A DNA stretch of 64,000 nucleotides, from assembly GCF_027920805.1 (NCBI RefSeq), contig NZ_JANWOI010000002.1, forward strand, positions 558,001-622,000. The letters are read 5' to 3'. The notes beneath the pieces are model-generated. The model had not been told where the DNA came from. It was given only the letters and a program-made list of their open reading frames with translations, and made no database searches. Source of the stretch: Govania unica (GTDB lineage: Bacteria > Pseudomonadota > Alphaproteobacteria > Sphingomonadales > Govanellaceae). Position 1 is the stretch's first letter. Every line of letters starts with the position of its first letter. The position numbers and the translations under genes were made by a program. Of the stretch, positions 49,191 through 59,706 are shown piece after piece.

Positions 49191-50213
49191 TTACTTATAG
49201 GCAATGCCGGCGCTCATGGGCCCCGCAAGCGGCAGAATTTCGACCCGGGCGAATCCGGCGTCTAGGCACCAATCGCGGAAATCCGCTCCGGTGTAGTCGA
49301 AGCCGTCGGCGCATTCAATCAGCATATTAAGGGACATGAGCAACCCCGGCACATGATGGCGGCGGGCATCGTCGATCAGTTGTTCGATGACGATGAAGGC
49401 TCCGCCCTTGGGCAGGGCGTCATAGGCTTTGGCGATCAGCATCTTTTTGCGGTCGAGATTCCAGTCATGGAGAATCATGCCCATGGTGATGACATCGACC
49501 TTGGGGAAGCTGTCGGTGAAAAAATCGAGGGCGGTGGGGGTCACGCGGTCAGACAGGCCTGCCTTGTCGATGGTGCGTTTGGCAATGGGTAGCACAGCGG
49601 GCAGGTCGCAGCTTGTCGCCCGGATATGTGGATGACGCGCGGCAATGGCTAATGACAGTACGCCTGTGGCGCCACCGATATCAGCGAGCGTTTTATAGGG
49701 CGAGAAATCGAATTTCTCCGCAAACGCGCGGGCAGGAAGGCGCGAAATCCCTGCCATGGCCTGCATGAATTCCTCAAGCCGGGCAGGCTCGGCATAGAGG
49801 GATTCGAAGAGTGGCTTACCGTTATGTTTGACTTCGTTCTGGCTTTGGCCGGTTTTGAGACCTTCACTCAGGTCGCCCCAAAACCCATAGTTCCGATGGT
49901 TGCACATATCCAGGATGCCGCCGATATAGCCCGGCTTGGTCTTGTCGAGAAAAGCCGCCGTCTCGGGCGTGTTGCCATAACGGGCGTTCGGGCCGTCACC
50001 GTCGCGTTCAAGAAAGCCGAGCGCGAGGAGTGCGTCTGGAAAATCAGGGATGGCGCGGGAATGCAGGCCGAGTTCCTGTCCGATCTCCGGCCCGGTCATG
50101 CGGCGGTCGCTAAGCGTCGTGAAAAGTCCGAGTTCAACCGCGCTCAACAAGGTCTTTGAGGCCATGAAGCCCATACCGATTTCAGTAATGCGCGCAGGAT
50201 TGAGATCCGTCAT
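49191..50213 (-). CDS. O-methyltransferase (hydroxyneurosporene/acetylserotonin OMT type)
   Basis: SAM-dependent methyltransferase of 340 residues. An N-terminal dimerisation winged helix ([23 protein letters not shown], then [13 protein letters not shown]) precedes the Rossmann domain: [19 protein letters not shown] (SAM loop), [34 protein letters not shown] (catalytic His region) and [17 protein letters not shown] 50213 has GAGGGAG six bases upstream. Relatives methylate small hydroxylated substrates such as carotenoid intermediates; no carotenoid or bacteriochlorophyll genes are near, so the substrate is open. It separates ispDF from dusB, which are often adjacent. Confidence 0.86.
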   Translation of the reverse strand: MTDLNPARITEIGMGFMASKTLLSAVELGLFTTLSDRRMTGPEIGQELGLHSRAIPDFPDALLALGFLERDGDGPNARYGNTPETAAFLDKTKPGYIGGILDMCNHRNYGFWGDLSEGLKTGQSQNEVKHNGKPLFESLYAEPARLEEFMQAMAGISRLPARAFAEKFDFSPYKTLADIGGATGVLSLAIAARHPHIRATSCDLPAVLPIAKRTIDKAGLSDRVTPTALDFFTDSFPKVDVITMGMILHDWNLDRKKMLIAKAYDALPKGGAFIVIEQLIDDARRHHVPGLLMSLNMLIECADGFDYTGADFRDWCLDAGFARVEILPLAGPMSAGIAYK

Positions 50214-50377
50214 GTTCGGCTCCCTCAAATTGGTCAATAGCGATGCAGATATTGTGCAATTTACGCTATTTTTAAGGGGCTCGGTATGGCGAAATTTGCG
50301 TGGGCAGCCGGATTTGATGTGACCCTGTTTCTTGTTTTGACGATTTGCGGGCTTTCCCGTATAGTAACCGGGATTTG

Positions 50378-50394
50378 TGCTTAAATTTTAAGCA
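50378..50394. promoter_or_regulatory. 17-bp palindrome before dusB-ntrBC (possible operator)
   Basis: tgcttaaa-t-tttaagca, perfect arms, ending 20 bases before the dusB ATG, between divergent genes. Not an NtrC-type GCAC-N-GTGC site. It overlaps where the operon's promoter or leader would be. Confidence 0.4.
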
Positions 50395-50414
50395 AATTCT
50401 GGATTGCCTAAAAA

Positions 50415-51425
50415 ATGACCGAACATAAAAACCATTCCCTTGGGCCGATAACGGTCGGTCCGGTGACCATTTCCGATCCTGTCATTCTCGCCCCGATGTC
50501 AGGTGTGACGGACATGCCGTTCCGCAAGCTGGTGAAGCGCTATGGCGCCGGCTTGGTAGTATCGGAAATGATTGCCTCCGAGGCCATGATCCGGGCCAGC
50601 GAGAAATCGTTGAAAATGTCCACGAGCTGCGCCGAGGAAGGCGCCATGTCGGTCCAGCTTGCGGGTTGTCAGCCCCATGTGATGGGCGAGGCGGCGCGGC
50701 TGAATGAAGGTCGTGGGGCCTCCATCATCGATATCAATATGGGCTGCCCGGTTAAAAAGGTTGTGAGCGGCGATGCCGGGTCGGCGCTGATGCGCGATCT
50801 GCCGCTTGCGCAATCGCTGATCGAGGCCACGGTGAAGGCAGTCAATCTGCCGGTGACGCTGAAAATGCGCACGGGCTGGGACGATCGCAGCCGCAACGCC
50901 CCTGAACTCGCCCGCATTGCCGAGGATTGCGGCATTCAGATGCTGACCGTCCATGGCCGCACGCGGTGCCAGATGTATGCGGGCAGCGCGGATTGGAGCT
51001 TCGTGCGTCAGGTCAAGGATGCCGTCAAACTGCCGGTCATCGTCAATGGCGATATCAATACGATCGAGGATGTGGACGCCGCCCTGCAGCAATCCGGGGC
51101 GGATGGCGTCATGCTTGGGCGCGGCACCTATGGCAAGCCGTGGTTTCCGGCTCAGGTCATGCATTACCTGCAGACGGGGGAACGTTTGCCGGACCCGTCC
51201 CTTGAAGAACAATATACCGTGCTGATGGCCCATTACGACGACATGATGAGCCATTATGGCATCGAAAGCGGCGTGCGCATCGCCCGCAAGCATGTGTCCT
51301 GGTACACCAAGGGGCTGCATAGTTCGGGCGAGTTCCGCAACCGGGTCAATAAACTTGATGATCCAGAAGCGGTGCGTCAGGAAATCCGGGCCTTTTATGG
51401 TCCTTTGATTGATCTGGCTGCCTGA
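50415..51425 (+). CDS. dusB: tRNA-dihydrouridine synthase B (NifR3 family)
   Basis: FMN enzyme reducing uridine to dihydrouridine in t[24 protein letters not shown] near residue 27, the catalytic Cys in [47 protein letters not shown] and VIVNGDINT. 336 residues. It leads the dusB-ntrB-ntrC operon (the old nifR3-ntrB-ntrC of Rhodobacter and Rhizobium) and its TGA overlaps the ntrB ATG (TGATG). Confidence 0.95.
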   Translation: MTEHKNHSLGPITVGPVTISDPVILAPMSGVTDMPFRKLVKRYGAGLVVSEMIASEAMIRASEKSLKMSTSCAEEGAMSVQLAGCQPHVMGEAARLNEGRGASIIDINMGCPVKKVVSGDAGSALMRDLPLAQSLIEATVKAVNLPVTLKMRTGWDDRSRNAPELARIAEDCGIQMLTVHGRTRCQMYAGSADWSFVRQVKDAVKLPVIVNGDINTIEDVDAALQQSGADGVMLGRGTYGKPWFPAQVMHYLQTGERLPDPSLEEQYTVLMAHYDDMMSHYGIESGVRIARKHVSWYTKGLHSSGEFRNRVNKLDDPEAVRQEIRAFYGPLIDLAA

Positions 51426-52546
51426 TGACCCACGGGACCGCATCCTTGCCCGCCTCAAAGACACTGCAGATCGGGCTTGATGCTGTTATGAATTCCATGC
51501 CCGACGTGGTGCTTGTCATCACCGAGGACGGTGGCATCACCTATGCCAATATGGCGGCGGAAAGCTTTTTCGCCATGAGCGCCGTGAACCTGCAGCGGCT
51601 CAGGATCGCCGATATCATTGCCTTTGGCAGCCCGTTGCTGGCGCTTATCGAGCAGGTGGTGCGTGAGGGCGTCATCATCTCGGAATATGAGGTGGAGATC
51701 GGCAACCCCAAGCTGACCCTGCGCCCGGTGGATATTCAGGTTGCGCCGGTGATCGATCAGCCGGGACATTTGATTATCCTGATCCATGAACGTTCCATTG
51801 CCCAGAAAATTGACCGTCAGTTGACCCATCGCGGCGCGGCGCGGTCGGTCATGGGCATGGCGGCGGTGCTGGCCCATGAGATCAAGAATCCGCTCTCGGG
51901 TATTCGCGGTGCGGCCCAGATCCTGGAGCAGAGCGTGGATGATCGCGACCGCGAGCTGACCAATCTCATCCGCGACGAGGCTGACCGCATCTGCGCGCTG
52001 GTGGACCGCATGGAAACCTTTTCCGACCGGCGCCCGCTTGAGGCAGAGCCGGTCAATATCCATCAGGTGCTTGAACATGTGAAGCGGCTGGCGATCAGCG
52101 GCTTTGCCCGTGAATTCCGCTTTCACGAGATCTATGATCCATCCCTGCCGCCCGCCCATGGCAATAAGGATCAGTTGATTCAAGTCTTCCTCAATCTTGT
52201 GAAGAACGCGGCGGAAGCTATTGTTGGATCAAGCGGAGATATCACATTGACCACGGCTTACCGGCATGGCGTGCGGCTGACGGTGCCGGGCACTAAAAAG
52301 CGCGTGCATCTGCCGCTTGAGGTTTGCGTGATAGATAATGGTCCCGGTGTGCCCGAGGATTTGAGAGCCTATCTGTTCGATCCGTTCGTTACTACAAAAA
52401 GCCAGGGGACCGGGCTTGGGCTTGCGCTTGTGGCCAAGATCATCGGCGATCACGGTGGCATTGTTGAATGCGACAGCGAAGCTGGGCGCACCCTGTTTCG
52501 TGTCTTGTTGCCGGCCTTTGAGGGCCAGGCTGGAGAAGAGGCATGA
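51425..52546 (+). CDS. ntrB: Nitrogen regulation sensor kinase NtrB
   Basis: Cytosolic PII-controlled kinase/phosphatase for NtrC. PAS domain about residues 20-120 ([25 protein letters not shown]), then HisKA with phospho-acceptor His151 in [18 protein letters not shown], and an ATPase domain with N-box [14 protein letters not shown]1 [11 protein letters not shown] and G2 [15 protein letters not shown]. No transmembrane segment. 373 residues. Starts on the dusB stop and overlaps ntrC by four bases. Confidence 0.95.
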   Translation: MTHGTASLPASKTLQIGLDAVMNSMPDVVLVITEDGGITYANMAAESFFAMSAVNLQRLRIADIIAFGSPLLALIEQVVREGVIISEYEVEIGNPKLTLRPVDIQVAPVIDQPGHLIILIHERSIAQKIDRQLTHRGAARSVMGMAAVLAHEIKNPLSGIRGAAQILEQSVDDRDRELTNLIRDEADRICALVDRMETFSDRRPLEAEPVNIHQVLEHVKRLAISGFAREFRFHEIYDPSLPPAHGNKDQLIQVFLNLVKNAAEAIVGSSGDITLTTAYRHGVRLTVPGTKKRVHLPLEVCVIDNGPGVPEDLRAYLFDPFVTTKSQGTGLGLALVAKIIGDHGGIVECDSEAGRTLFRVLLPAFEGQAGEEA

Positions 52547-54000
52547 CCGACCTGTCGGGCGCTACGATCTTGATCGCGGATGACGATCGCGCCATTCGCA
52601 CCGTGCTCAGTCAGGCGCTTGGCCGGGCAGGGTATGATGTGCGGACCACCGGCAATGCCTCCATGTTGTGGCGGTGGGTCTCCAACGGGGATGGTGACCT
52701 TGTTATCACCGATGTGATGATGCCGGATGAAAACGGGCTTGATCTGCTGCCGCGCATCAAACGCATCCGGGCGGATCTGCCGGTGATTGTCATGAGCGCG
52801 CAGAACACTTTGATGACTGCTGTTAAGGCGACTGAGCGCGGGGCTTATGAGTATCTGCCAAAACCATTTGATATCAATGAACTGAAGGCCGTTGTTCAGA
52901 GGGCCCTGAGCCGTGTCAAAGAACGTCCGACCCTGGAGGAGGGGGCGGCTCAAGACGGGGATGACATGCCGCTTGTGGGCCGCTCACCGGCCATGCAGGA
53001 AGTTTATCGGGTGCTGGCGCGGTTGATGCCCACCGATCTCACGGTGATGATCACGGGGGAATCCGGCACTGGGAAAGAACTGGTGTCGCGGGCGCTGCAT
53101 GATTTTGGTAAGCGCCGTAACGCGCCTTTTGTGGCTGTCAATATGGCGGCCATCCCGCGTGAGCTGATTGAAAGCGAACTGTTCGGCCATGAAAAAGGGG
53201 CCTTTACCGGGGCCAGCGAACGCAGTTCCGGCCGCTTTGAACAGGCGCAGGGCGGCACCCTGTTTCTGGATGAAATCGGTGACATGCCCATCGAGGCCCA
53301 GACCCGGCTGTTGCGAGTGTTGCAGCAGGGCGAATATATGACGGTCGGTGGCCGCAATCCGATCAAGACCGATGTGCGCATCATCGCCGCTACTAATCAG
53401 GACCTGAAAAAGCTTATCAAGCAGGGCTTGTTCCGCGAGGATTTGTTCTATCGTCTCAATGTCGTGCCGATCCGTGTTCCTCCGTTGCGTGAACGGAGTG
53501 AGGATATCCCTGACCTGGTTCGTCACTTTCTGGCCAAGGTCGTCACTGAGGGATTGCCGGCCAAGATCATCGACAAATCGGCGCTGGATTGGATGAAGGG
53601 CTATTACTGGCCGGGCAATGTGCGCGAGCTTGAAAATCTGGTGCGCCGTCTTGGCGCGCTTTATGTCGAGGACGTGATTGGCGCCGATATCATTCAGGCG
53701 GAATTACAGGAGCCGGCTGAAAGCCGCGCAGAAAACACGATCAATCGCGATGACAATATGGTCGAGGCGGTGGAACGCCATCTCGATACTTATTTTGCCG
53801 CGCACAAGAACAGCCTGCCGCCGAGCGGACTTTATGATCGCCTCATACGTGAGGTTGAACGGCCGCTTATTCTGAAAAGCCTGGAAGCTACGCGCGGAAA
53901 CCAGATTCGCGCTGCGGATCTCCTTGGTCTCAATCGCAATACGCTGCGGAAAAAGATCAAGGATCTGAACATTCAAGTGGTACGGGGCGCGAAGGATTGA
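52543..54000 (+). CDS. ntrC: Nitrogen regulation response regulator NtrC
   Basis: Sigma54-dependent activator. Receiver domain with phospho-Asp57 ([13 protein letters not shown]), AAA+ domain with Walker A GESGTGKE at 172-179, the sigma54-contacting GAFTGA loop at 219-224 and Walker [12 protein letters not shown], and a C-terminal Fis-type helix-turn-helix ([21 protein letters not shown]). 485 residues, all motifs intact. ATGA overlap with ntrB. Confidence 0.97.
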   Translation: MTDLSGATILIADDDRAIRTVLSQALGRAGYDVRTTGNASMLWRWVSNGDGDLVITDVMMPDENGLDLLPRIKRIRADLPVIVMSAQNTLMTAVKATERGAYEYLPKPFDINELKAVVQRALSRVKERPTLEEGAAQDGDDMPLVGRSPAMQEVYRVLARLMPTDLTVMITGESGTGKELVSRALHDFGKRRNAPFVAVNMAAIPRELIESELFGHEKGAFTGASERSSGRFEQAQGGTLFLDEIGDMPIEAQTRLLRVLQQGEYMTVGGRNPIKTDVRIIAATNQDLKKLIKQGLFREDLFYRLNVVPIRVPPLRERSEDIPDLVRHFLAKVVTEGLPAKIIDKSALDWMKGYYWPGNVRELENLVRRLGALYVEDVIGADIIQAELQEPAESRAENTINRDDNMVEAVERHLDTYFAAHKNSLPPSGLYDRLIREVERPLILKSLEATRGNQIRAADLLGLNRNTLRKKIKDLNIQVVRGAKD

Positions 54001-54107
54001 GGCTCGGTGCCTGTGATTTCAAGGCTTTGAAACATGGCTGATGCTTTTCTGCCACAATGTGCTAAAGAGTAAGTTAGGAACCGGGATGTTTACCCGGCCA
54101 GATCAGA

Positions 54108-56381
54108 ATGGATCAGCTTTCGGTGTTCAGTCTATCCAGGCCTTGGCATCGGTTTGTACTCTGGGCGCGCCGTGTCGGGCTCGTCAGCAAATTGGCAATT
54201 GCCTTGGTGTTCGCAGTGACCGTAGCGGCGCTGGCGACCTATACTCTGTTGACCCAGTCGGACCCGGCCAACCCGCGGCCGAAGACCCTTTATATCCTGT
54301 TGCTGGTCAATCTGGTGCTGGCGCTGCCCCTTGGGGCTTTGATCGCGCGCTTGCTGGTGCAGCTGTTTTCGGCGCGGCGGAGCGGACTTGCGGGGGCACG
54401 GCTCCATGGCCGCATGGTGGCGCTGTTCAGTCTGATCGCCATCACCCCGACCATCATTATGGCCGCCTTCACCCTGTTTTTCTTCGAAGAAGGGTTGCAG
54501 TCCTGGTTCAGCGATAAGGTCAAGACCGTGGTCGGCAATGCCACCAGCGTGGCCGAGGCCTATATCGAGGAACATCAAAAGGTCATCAAGGCCGATATTC
54601 TCGGCATGGCCAATGATTTGAATTCCGATGCCCTGATCCTGAACGAAAACCGCGCGCTTCTGGAACAGTCGCTCAACCTGCATGCGCGGCTTTTATCCTT
54701 GTCGGAAGCTATTATTTTCGATGGTTCCGGGCACCCCATCGTGCGTGCGAATGCCGATTTTTCATTGACGGGCGGGGACCCGTTCCCGCGGGACGCCTTG
54801 CAACGGGCGGCCGATGGGCGCGCCTTGGTGCTGGCCAGCCAAAACGATGACCGGGTACGTGCGCTCGTCAAACTCAACAGGTTTTTCGACGCTTATCTTT
54901 ATGTGAGCCGCTATGTGGACCCGCGCGCTTTGGCGTTGGTCTATCAGACCCGCACGGCTACGACAGAATATGAGCTATTGAACGCAAACCTCTCAAATTA
55001 CAGGCTTTTGTTCAACCTGACTTATATTGGGGTGTCGTTTATCATTCTGCTGGCGGCGATTTTGGCCGGGCTGTGGTTCGCGAACAAGCTGGCGACGCCG
55101 ATTTCGAACCTTGTGCAGGCCTCGGAACGGGTGCGGCAGGGCGATTTTTCAACCCGGGTGCCGGTGCAGAATGCCTATGATGAACTTGGTATTCTGTCGC
55201 GGTCGTTCAATCGCATGACCGGGCAATTGAAGGCGCAGCGGGACGCGCTGGTGCAAACCAATTATCAGCTTGAGGACCGGCGTCGCTTTACCGAGGCGGT
55301 GCTGTCGGGGGTGAGTTCCGGGGTTCTTGGGTTGTCGCCATCCGGGGAGATCACCTTGCCGAACCGGTCCGCCTCCATGTTGCTGGAGGTGCCGGAAGAA
55401 GATCTTGTGGGGCATCATCTTTTGGAGATTCTGCCTGAAGTCGATGATCTGTTCGAGGAGGCGCGCGGCAACCCCGAAGGCCTCGTTCGCAACCATCTGA
55501 CGGTCAAGCGCGGGGACAAGGTGCGGAACTTCCATGTGCGGGTGGCTGCGGAAATGGAAGATGGCAAGATCGAAGGCTATGTGGTGACATTTGACGACAT
55601 CACGGAACAGGTCTCGGCCCAGCGCAATGCAGCCTGGTCCGATGTGGCGCGGCGCATTGCCCATGAGATCAAGAATCCGTTGACCCCCATTCAGTTGTCG
55701 GCCGAGCGGCTGCAGCGCAAATATGGCCGTGAAATCACGACCGAACCGCAAGTTTTCCAGCAATGCACCGACACGATTATTCGACAGGTCGGCGATTTGC
55801 GCACGATTGTTGATGAGTTTTCGGCCTTTGCCCGCATGCCCGCTGCGATATTCCAGCCTGCGAACCTGTTGGAAATCCTCCAGCATGCGGTATTCTTGCA
55901 GGAAGTGGCCCATCCCGGCGTTTCTTTCAATCTTCACAAACCCGATGGTCCGTTGATGCTGGTTTGTGACAATCGCTTATTGACGCAGGCTTTCACCAAT
56001 CTTTTAAAGAATGCGGTTGAAGCGATTGAAGGGAAAGGAATTTCCGATGCAGAAGGTGGCCCGAAAGGGGCTATAGAAATCTTTATATCCGTGAATGAGG
56101 AGGGCACCTCGGTCACCATCCGTGATGATGGCCCGGGGTTCCCGGAAAATCTGCGTGATAGACTGACGGAACCCTATGTGACGACACGGGCCAAGGGCAC
56201 CGGGCTTGGGCTCGCGATCGTCAAGAAAATCATGGAAGAACATGGTGCAGTGCTTGAACTCAGCAATTGGAGCGGCGGTGCGGAAGTGACTGTTGCCTTT
56301 AATCACGCACAGCTGGCGAAGCGGATTCCTGAAAATTCACCATCCGACCGCTTGGCCGGACCAGCAGTAACTAACCTCTAA
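54108..56381 (+). CDS. ntrY: Membrane sensor kinase NtrY
   Basis: Second nitrogen/redox sensor paired with NtrX. N-terminal transmembrane helices (about residues 23-45, 62-85, 103-125), an extracytoplasmic segment, another transmembrane helix near 305-327 (YIGVSFIILLAAILAGLWF), HAMP (NKLATPISNLVQASERVRQGDF), PAS about 375-490, HisKA with phospho-His near residue 519 ([18 protein letters not shown]) and a full ATPase domain (NLLKNAVEAIE, DDGPGFPENL, KGTGLGLAIVKKI). 757 residues. 107-base gap from ntrC suggests it may also have its own promoter. Confidence 0.95.
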   Translation: MDQLSVFSLSRPWHRFVLWARRVGLVSKLAIALVFAVTVAALATYTLLTQSDPANPRPKTLYILLLVNLVLALPLGALIARLLVQLFSARRSGLAGARLHGRMVALFSLIAITPTIIMAAFTLFFFEEGLQSWFSDKVKTVVGNATSVAEAYIEEHQKVIKADILGMANDLNSDALILNENRALLEQSLNLHARLLSLSEAIIFDGSGHPIVRANADFSLTGGDPFPRDALQRAADGRALVLASQNDDRVRALVKLNRFFDAYLYVSRYVDPRALALVYQTRTATTEYELLNANLSNYRLLFNLTYIGVSFIILLAAILAGLWFANKLATPISNLVQASERVRQGDFSTRVPVQNAYDELGILSRSFNRMTGQLKAQRDALVQTNYQLEDRRRFTEAVLSGVSSGVLGLSPSGEITLPNRSASMLLEVPEEDLVGHHLLEILPEVDDLFEEARGNPEGLVRNHLTVKRGDKVRNFHVRVAAEMEDGKIEGYVVTFDDITEQVSAQRNAAWSDVARRIAHEIKNPLTPIQLSAERLQRKYGREITTEPQVFQQCTDTIIRQVGDLRTIVDEFSAFARMPAAIFQPANLLEILQHAVFLQEVAHPGVSFNLHKPDGPLMLVCDNRLLTQAFTNLLKNAVEAIEGKGISDAEGGPKGAIEIFISVNEEGTSVTIRDDGPGFPENLRDRLTEPYVTTRAKGTGLGLAIVKKIMEEHGAVLELSNWSGGAEVTVAFNHAQLAKRIPENSPSDRLAGPAVTNL

Positions 56382-56412
56382 TGGGCTTTTTAAGGCAGAA
56401 TGGATACGGACC

Positions 56413-57798
56413 ATGGCTCTAGATATCCTGATCGTTGATGATGAAGCGGATATTCGCGATCTCGTTTCCGGCATTCTTGCGGATGAGGGATACGGGACGC
56501 GAACAGCCGGTGACAGCGATAAAACGCTTGAAGAGATCGAGGCGCGGCGGCCGTCGCTGGTCATTCTCGATATCTGGCTGCAGGGCAGCCGCATGGATGG
56601 GCTTGAACTGCTTGACGTCATCAAGTCCAAGCATCCCGATCTACCGGTCGTCATCATTTCAGGCCATGGCACCATCGAAACCGCGGTCGCCGCCATCAAG
56701 CGCGGGGCCTATGACTTCATCGGCAAGCCGTTCAAGGCCGATCAACTGCTGCTGATGGTCGAGCGTGCCACCGAAACCGACCGTCTGCGCCGGGAAAATG
56801 AAGAACTGCGCGAACGTGCCGGGTTTGAAAGCGAATTGACCGGCCGCTCCGTGGCGATCAACCTGGTGCGACAGACCATAGACAAGGTGGCCCCCACGGG
56901 CAGCCGGGTGTTGATCCTCGGACCGCCCGGATCGGGTAAGGAAGTGGTGGCGCGGCTCCTCCATGCCCAATCGCGGCGGGCCAATGGCCCCTTCATCGTG
57001 GTCAATGCCGCCTCCATGGAGCCGGACACGCTTGAAAGCGAGTTGTTCGGGGTGGAACGCGAGGGTAGCGTCTATAAGACCGGGGTGTTCGAACAGGCTC
57101 ATGGCGGGACGCTTTTTCTGGATGAAGTGTCGGAAATGCCGCTCACGACCCAGGCCAAGATCCTGCGCGTGCTGGTCGATCAGACGTTCGAGCGGGTTGG
57201 CGGCTCCAAACGGGTTCAAGTGGACGTGCGGGTGGTTAGCGCTTCAAGTAAAGACCTGCGGGCCTTCATCGAAGCCGAACGTTTTCGTGAGGACCTTTAC
57301 CATCGTTTGAATGTGGTGCCGATCCTCGTGCCATCCCTGACCGAGAGGCGGGAGGATGTACCGCTTTTGGCAGAGCATTTCATGCGTCGCATCGCCGCCG
57401 CCACCGGCAGACCGGAACGGAAATTCCGCGATGATGTGATGGCGCGGCTTCAGTCCTTTGACTGGCCGGGCAATGTCCGGCAGTTGCGCAACATGATCGA
57501 GCGCTTGCTGATCCTTGCCACTGATGACCGGACCGAGGTCTCGGTCGACATGTTGCCGACTGAATTGAGCGGAATTAGTCCGGATGTTGGCGGGCAGGGG
57601 ATCGTGACCGAAGTCATGTCCGCCCCCTTGAAGGAAGCACGAGAAGCGTTTGAACGCGAGTATCTGAGATTGCAGATAGATCGATTTGGGGGAAATATCT
57701 CGCGGACAGCATCATTTGTCGGAATGGAGCGATCGGCGTTGCATAGAAAATTGAAAAGTCTGGGTATCTCCACATTCGAGCGTCCGGTTCGTCGCTAG
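56413..57798 (+). CDS. ntrX: Response regulator NtrX
   Basis: Partner of NtrY. Receiver with phospho-Asp53 (LVILDIWLQGSRMDG), AAA+ domain with Walker A GPPGSGKE (170-177) and Walker [12 protein letters not shown], and a C-terminal Fis-type helix-turn-helix (NISRTASFVGMERSALHRKL). The region where NtrC has GAFTGA reads LFGVEREGSVYKTGVFEQ (211-228), so the sigma54 contact loop is missing and direct sigma54 activation is unlikely. 461 residues. Begins 31 bases after ntrY. Confidence 0.95.
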   Translation: MALDILIVDDEADIRDLVSGILADEGYGTRTAGDSDKTLEEIEARRPSLVILDIWLQGSRMDGLELLDVIKSKHPDLPVVIISGHGTIETAVAAIKRGAYDFIGKPFKADQLLLMVERATETDRLRRENEELRERAGFESELTGRSVAINLVRQTIDKVAPTGSRVLILGPPGSGKEVVARLLHAQSRRANGPFIVVNAASMEPDTLESELFGVEREGSVYKTGVFEQAHGGTLFLDEVSEMPLTTQAKILRVLVDQTFERVGGSKRVQVDVRVVSASSKDLRAFIEAERFREDLYHRLNVVPILVPSLTERREDVPLLAEHFMRRIAAATGRPERKFRDDVMARLQSFDWPGNVRQLRNMIERLLILATDDRTEVSVDMLPTELSGISPDVGGQGIVTEVMSAPLKEAREAFEREYLRLQIDRFGGNISRTASFVGMERSALHRKLKSLGISTFERPVRR

Positions 57799-57854
57799 CC
57801 GATTTGACAACTGAATTTAGGGTCAATTTCGATTTTCAATGACATATCCGACCG

Positions 57855-57890
57855 AAAAAAAAAAGAGCCCTTGCACCACTGAACAAGCTC
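57855..57890 (-). terminator. Minus-strand terminator-like hairpin upstream of hfq
   Basis: On the minus strand GAGCTTG (57884-57890) pairs with CAAG..CTC (57865-57873, two-base bulge), followed by ten uninterrupted Ts (plus-strand A-run 57855-57864). No minus-strand gene is known here, so it could end a short antisense or divergent RNA. The stem is weak; the A-run may be chance. Confidence 0.35.
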
Positions 57891-57952
57891 CCTCATTTTA
57901 GGGTGGTCGATGGATCTATAAGATTCCGAACGGACAAAACCACAATTAGAAA

Positions 57953-58216
57953 ATGGACAAAAAAATGTCGGAAAAAAACCATAACTTGCAGGACGTGTTT
58001 CTTAACCATGTGCGAAAGAATAAAACTTCGGTCACTGTGTTTCTAGTGAACGGTGTTAAACTTCAGGGTATCATTACATGGTTTGATAACTTTTGTGTTC
58101 TTCTGCGCCGCGATGGGCTGTCGCAACTGGTTTACAAACATGCCATATCAACAGTTATGCCAGCCGGTCCCATTCGTCTTTTTGAAGAAGATGATACGGG
58201 CGCTGACGCCAGCTAA
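57953..58216 (+). CDS. hfq: RNA chaperone Hfq
   Basis: Hexameric Sm-like protein that pairs small RNAs with mRNAs. Sm1 motif [29 protein letters not shown] (proximal-face Gln and Lys residues), Sm2 with the YKHAIST motif near residue 62, then a short acidic tail ([10 protein letters not shown]). 87 residues from ATG 57953; ATG 57965 ([10 protein letters not shown]) is equally plausible and closer to most annotated Hfq starts. Placed between ntrX and hflX as in many alphaproteobacteria, though trkA, often found here, is absent. Confidence 0.96.
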   Translation: MDKKMSEKNHNLQDVFLNHVRKNKTSVTVFLVNGVKLQGIITWFDNFCVLLRRDGLSQLVYKHAISTVMPAGPIRLFEEDDTGADAS

Positions 58217-58242
58217 TTGCTAAGTAGGAGGTCAACACGGGC

Positions 58243-59706
58243 GTGAGACGATCTAAAACGCATCCTTCCGAGAGCGCGGACCCCGTGTCTGACAAGCTTC
58301 CCGCCAAATCACGGCATCAATCAGCCAACAAAAACGAATTGGAGTTTGAGCGTTCGGTCATCAGTGACCGGACGCCAACTCTGGTTGTGCATCCGCATGT
58401 GAAAGAGCGTCAGGGGCGCTCTGCCCTTGAGCGTGCAACGGTGGATGTGGCGACACGTCTGCCCGAAGCGCAGCTGGCCGAAGCGATTTCGCTGGCCGAA
58501 GCCATTGATCTTGATGTGCGTGAAGCCATCATCGTGGGCTTAAGCGGGCCGAAGCCATCGACATATCTTGGCAGCGGAAAGGTCGAGGAAGTCGGGGAGC
58601 TGATCGAAGCCCGCGAGATTGATCTTGTGGTTGTCGATTGCGAGCTGATGCCGCGTCAGCAGCGCAATCTTGAGAAGGCCTGGGGCGTCAAGGTGATCGA
58701 CCGCACCGGGCTTATTCTGGAAATTTTTGGCGCACGGGCCCAGACCCGGGAGGGGCGGCTGCAGGTCGAGCTTGCCCATCTGACCTATCAAAAGAGCCGG
58801 CTGGTGCGGTCCTGGACCCATTTGGAACGGCAACGTGGCGGCACCGGCTTTCTGGGCGGCCCGGGGGAAACCCAGATCGAGGCTGACCGGCGCATGCTGG
58901 ACGACCGGATCATCAAGCTGAAGAAGCAACTTGAAACCGTGGTGCGCACCCGGGGCCTGCATCGTCGGGCTCGGCAGAAGGTGCCCTATCCGGTTGTGGC
59001 GCTGGTTGGTTACACCAACGCCGGGAAATCGACCCTGTTTAATCGCCTGACCGCCGCCGATGTGATGGCTGAGGACATGCTGTTCGCGACGCTTGACCCG
59101 ACCATGCGGCGGGTGCGGTTGCCGTCGGGTCGCCTTGTGATCCTGTCGGATACCGTCGGTTTCGTCTCGAACCTGCCGACCCATCTCGTGGCGGCGTTTC
59201 GGGCCACTTTGGAAGAAGTGGTCGAGGCGGATGTCATCGTTCATGTGCGCGATATCGCCCATCCCGAAAGCGATGCGCAGGCCCGTGATGTGACCATGAT
59301 TCTCAAGGATCTTTCCGTTGAGGAGGATGCCGAGCATGTGATGATCGAGGGGTTGAATAAAACCGATCTCCTCGACGAGGATGCCCGCATGGAAGTTCTT
59401 GGTCGCACGGGGTATGGCAAAACGGCGGTTGCCTTGTCGGCCTTGACGGGAGCCGGCGTGGAAAGCCTGTTGCGTCTGGTTGAAGACCAACTGGCAAGCC
59501 GGGACGAAGAACGTGAAATTGTCATCGCCTCCGAGGACGGGGCGATGCTTGCCTGGATTTATGCCCATGGTCAGGTGCTGGACCGGATGGATGGCGAAGA
59601 TGGCGTTCATCTCCATGTCCGTCTGGCCGCCGCCGATTGGGGCCGCTATGAAAAAGAACGCGGTGCTGTCAGCACCAAAAGGCCGCGTCAGAAACTTGCC
59701 TCATGA
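58243..59706 (+). CDS. hflX: GTPase HflX
   Basis: Ribosome-associated GTPase that splits stalled ribosomes. N-terminal HflX domain with GPKPSTYLGSGKVEEVGELI and QRNLEKAWGVKVIDRTGLIL; QRGGTGFLGGPGETQIEADRR before the G domain; G1 GYTNAGKST (about residues 253-261), G3 DTVGFVSNLP, G4 NKTD. A Lys/Ser-rich extension of about 50 residues leads the chain. GTG start with a near-perfect TAGGAGGT Shine-Dalgarno. 487 residues. 26 bases after hfq, an hfq-hflX pair. Confidence 0.96.
   Translation: MRRSKTHPSESADPVSDKLPAKSRHQSANKNELEFERSVISDRTPTLVVHPHVKERQGRSALERATVDVATRLPEAQLAEAISLAEAIDLDVREAIIVGLSGPKPSTYLGSGKVEEVGELIEAREIDLVVVDCELMPRQQRNLEKAWGVKVIDRTGLILEIFGARAQTREGRLQVELAHLTYQKSRLVRSWTHLERQRGGTGFLGGPGETQIEADRRMLDDRIIKLKKQLETVVRTRGLHRRARQKVPYPVVALVGYTNAGKSTLFNRLTAADVMAEDMLFATLDPTMRRVRLPSGRLVILSDTVGFVSNLPTHLVAAFRATLEEVVEADVIVHVRDIAHPESDAQARDVTMILKDLSVEEDAEHVMIEGLNKTDLLDEDARMEVLGRTGYGKTAVALSALTGAGVESLLRLVEDQLASRDEEREIVIASEDGAMLAWIYAHGQVLDRMDGEDGVHLHVRLAAADWGRYEKERGAVSTKRPRQKLAS

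Noticed and set aside
57804-57832. TTGACA as -35 of an hfq promoter
   Set aside because: The hexamer is perfect, but the sequence at 17 bases spacing (tttcga) is a poor -10, so the promoter is not called.
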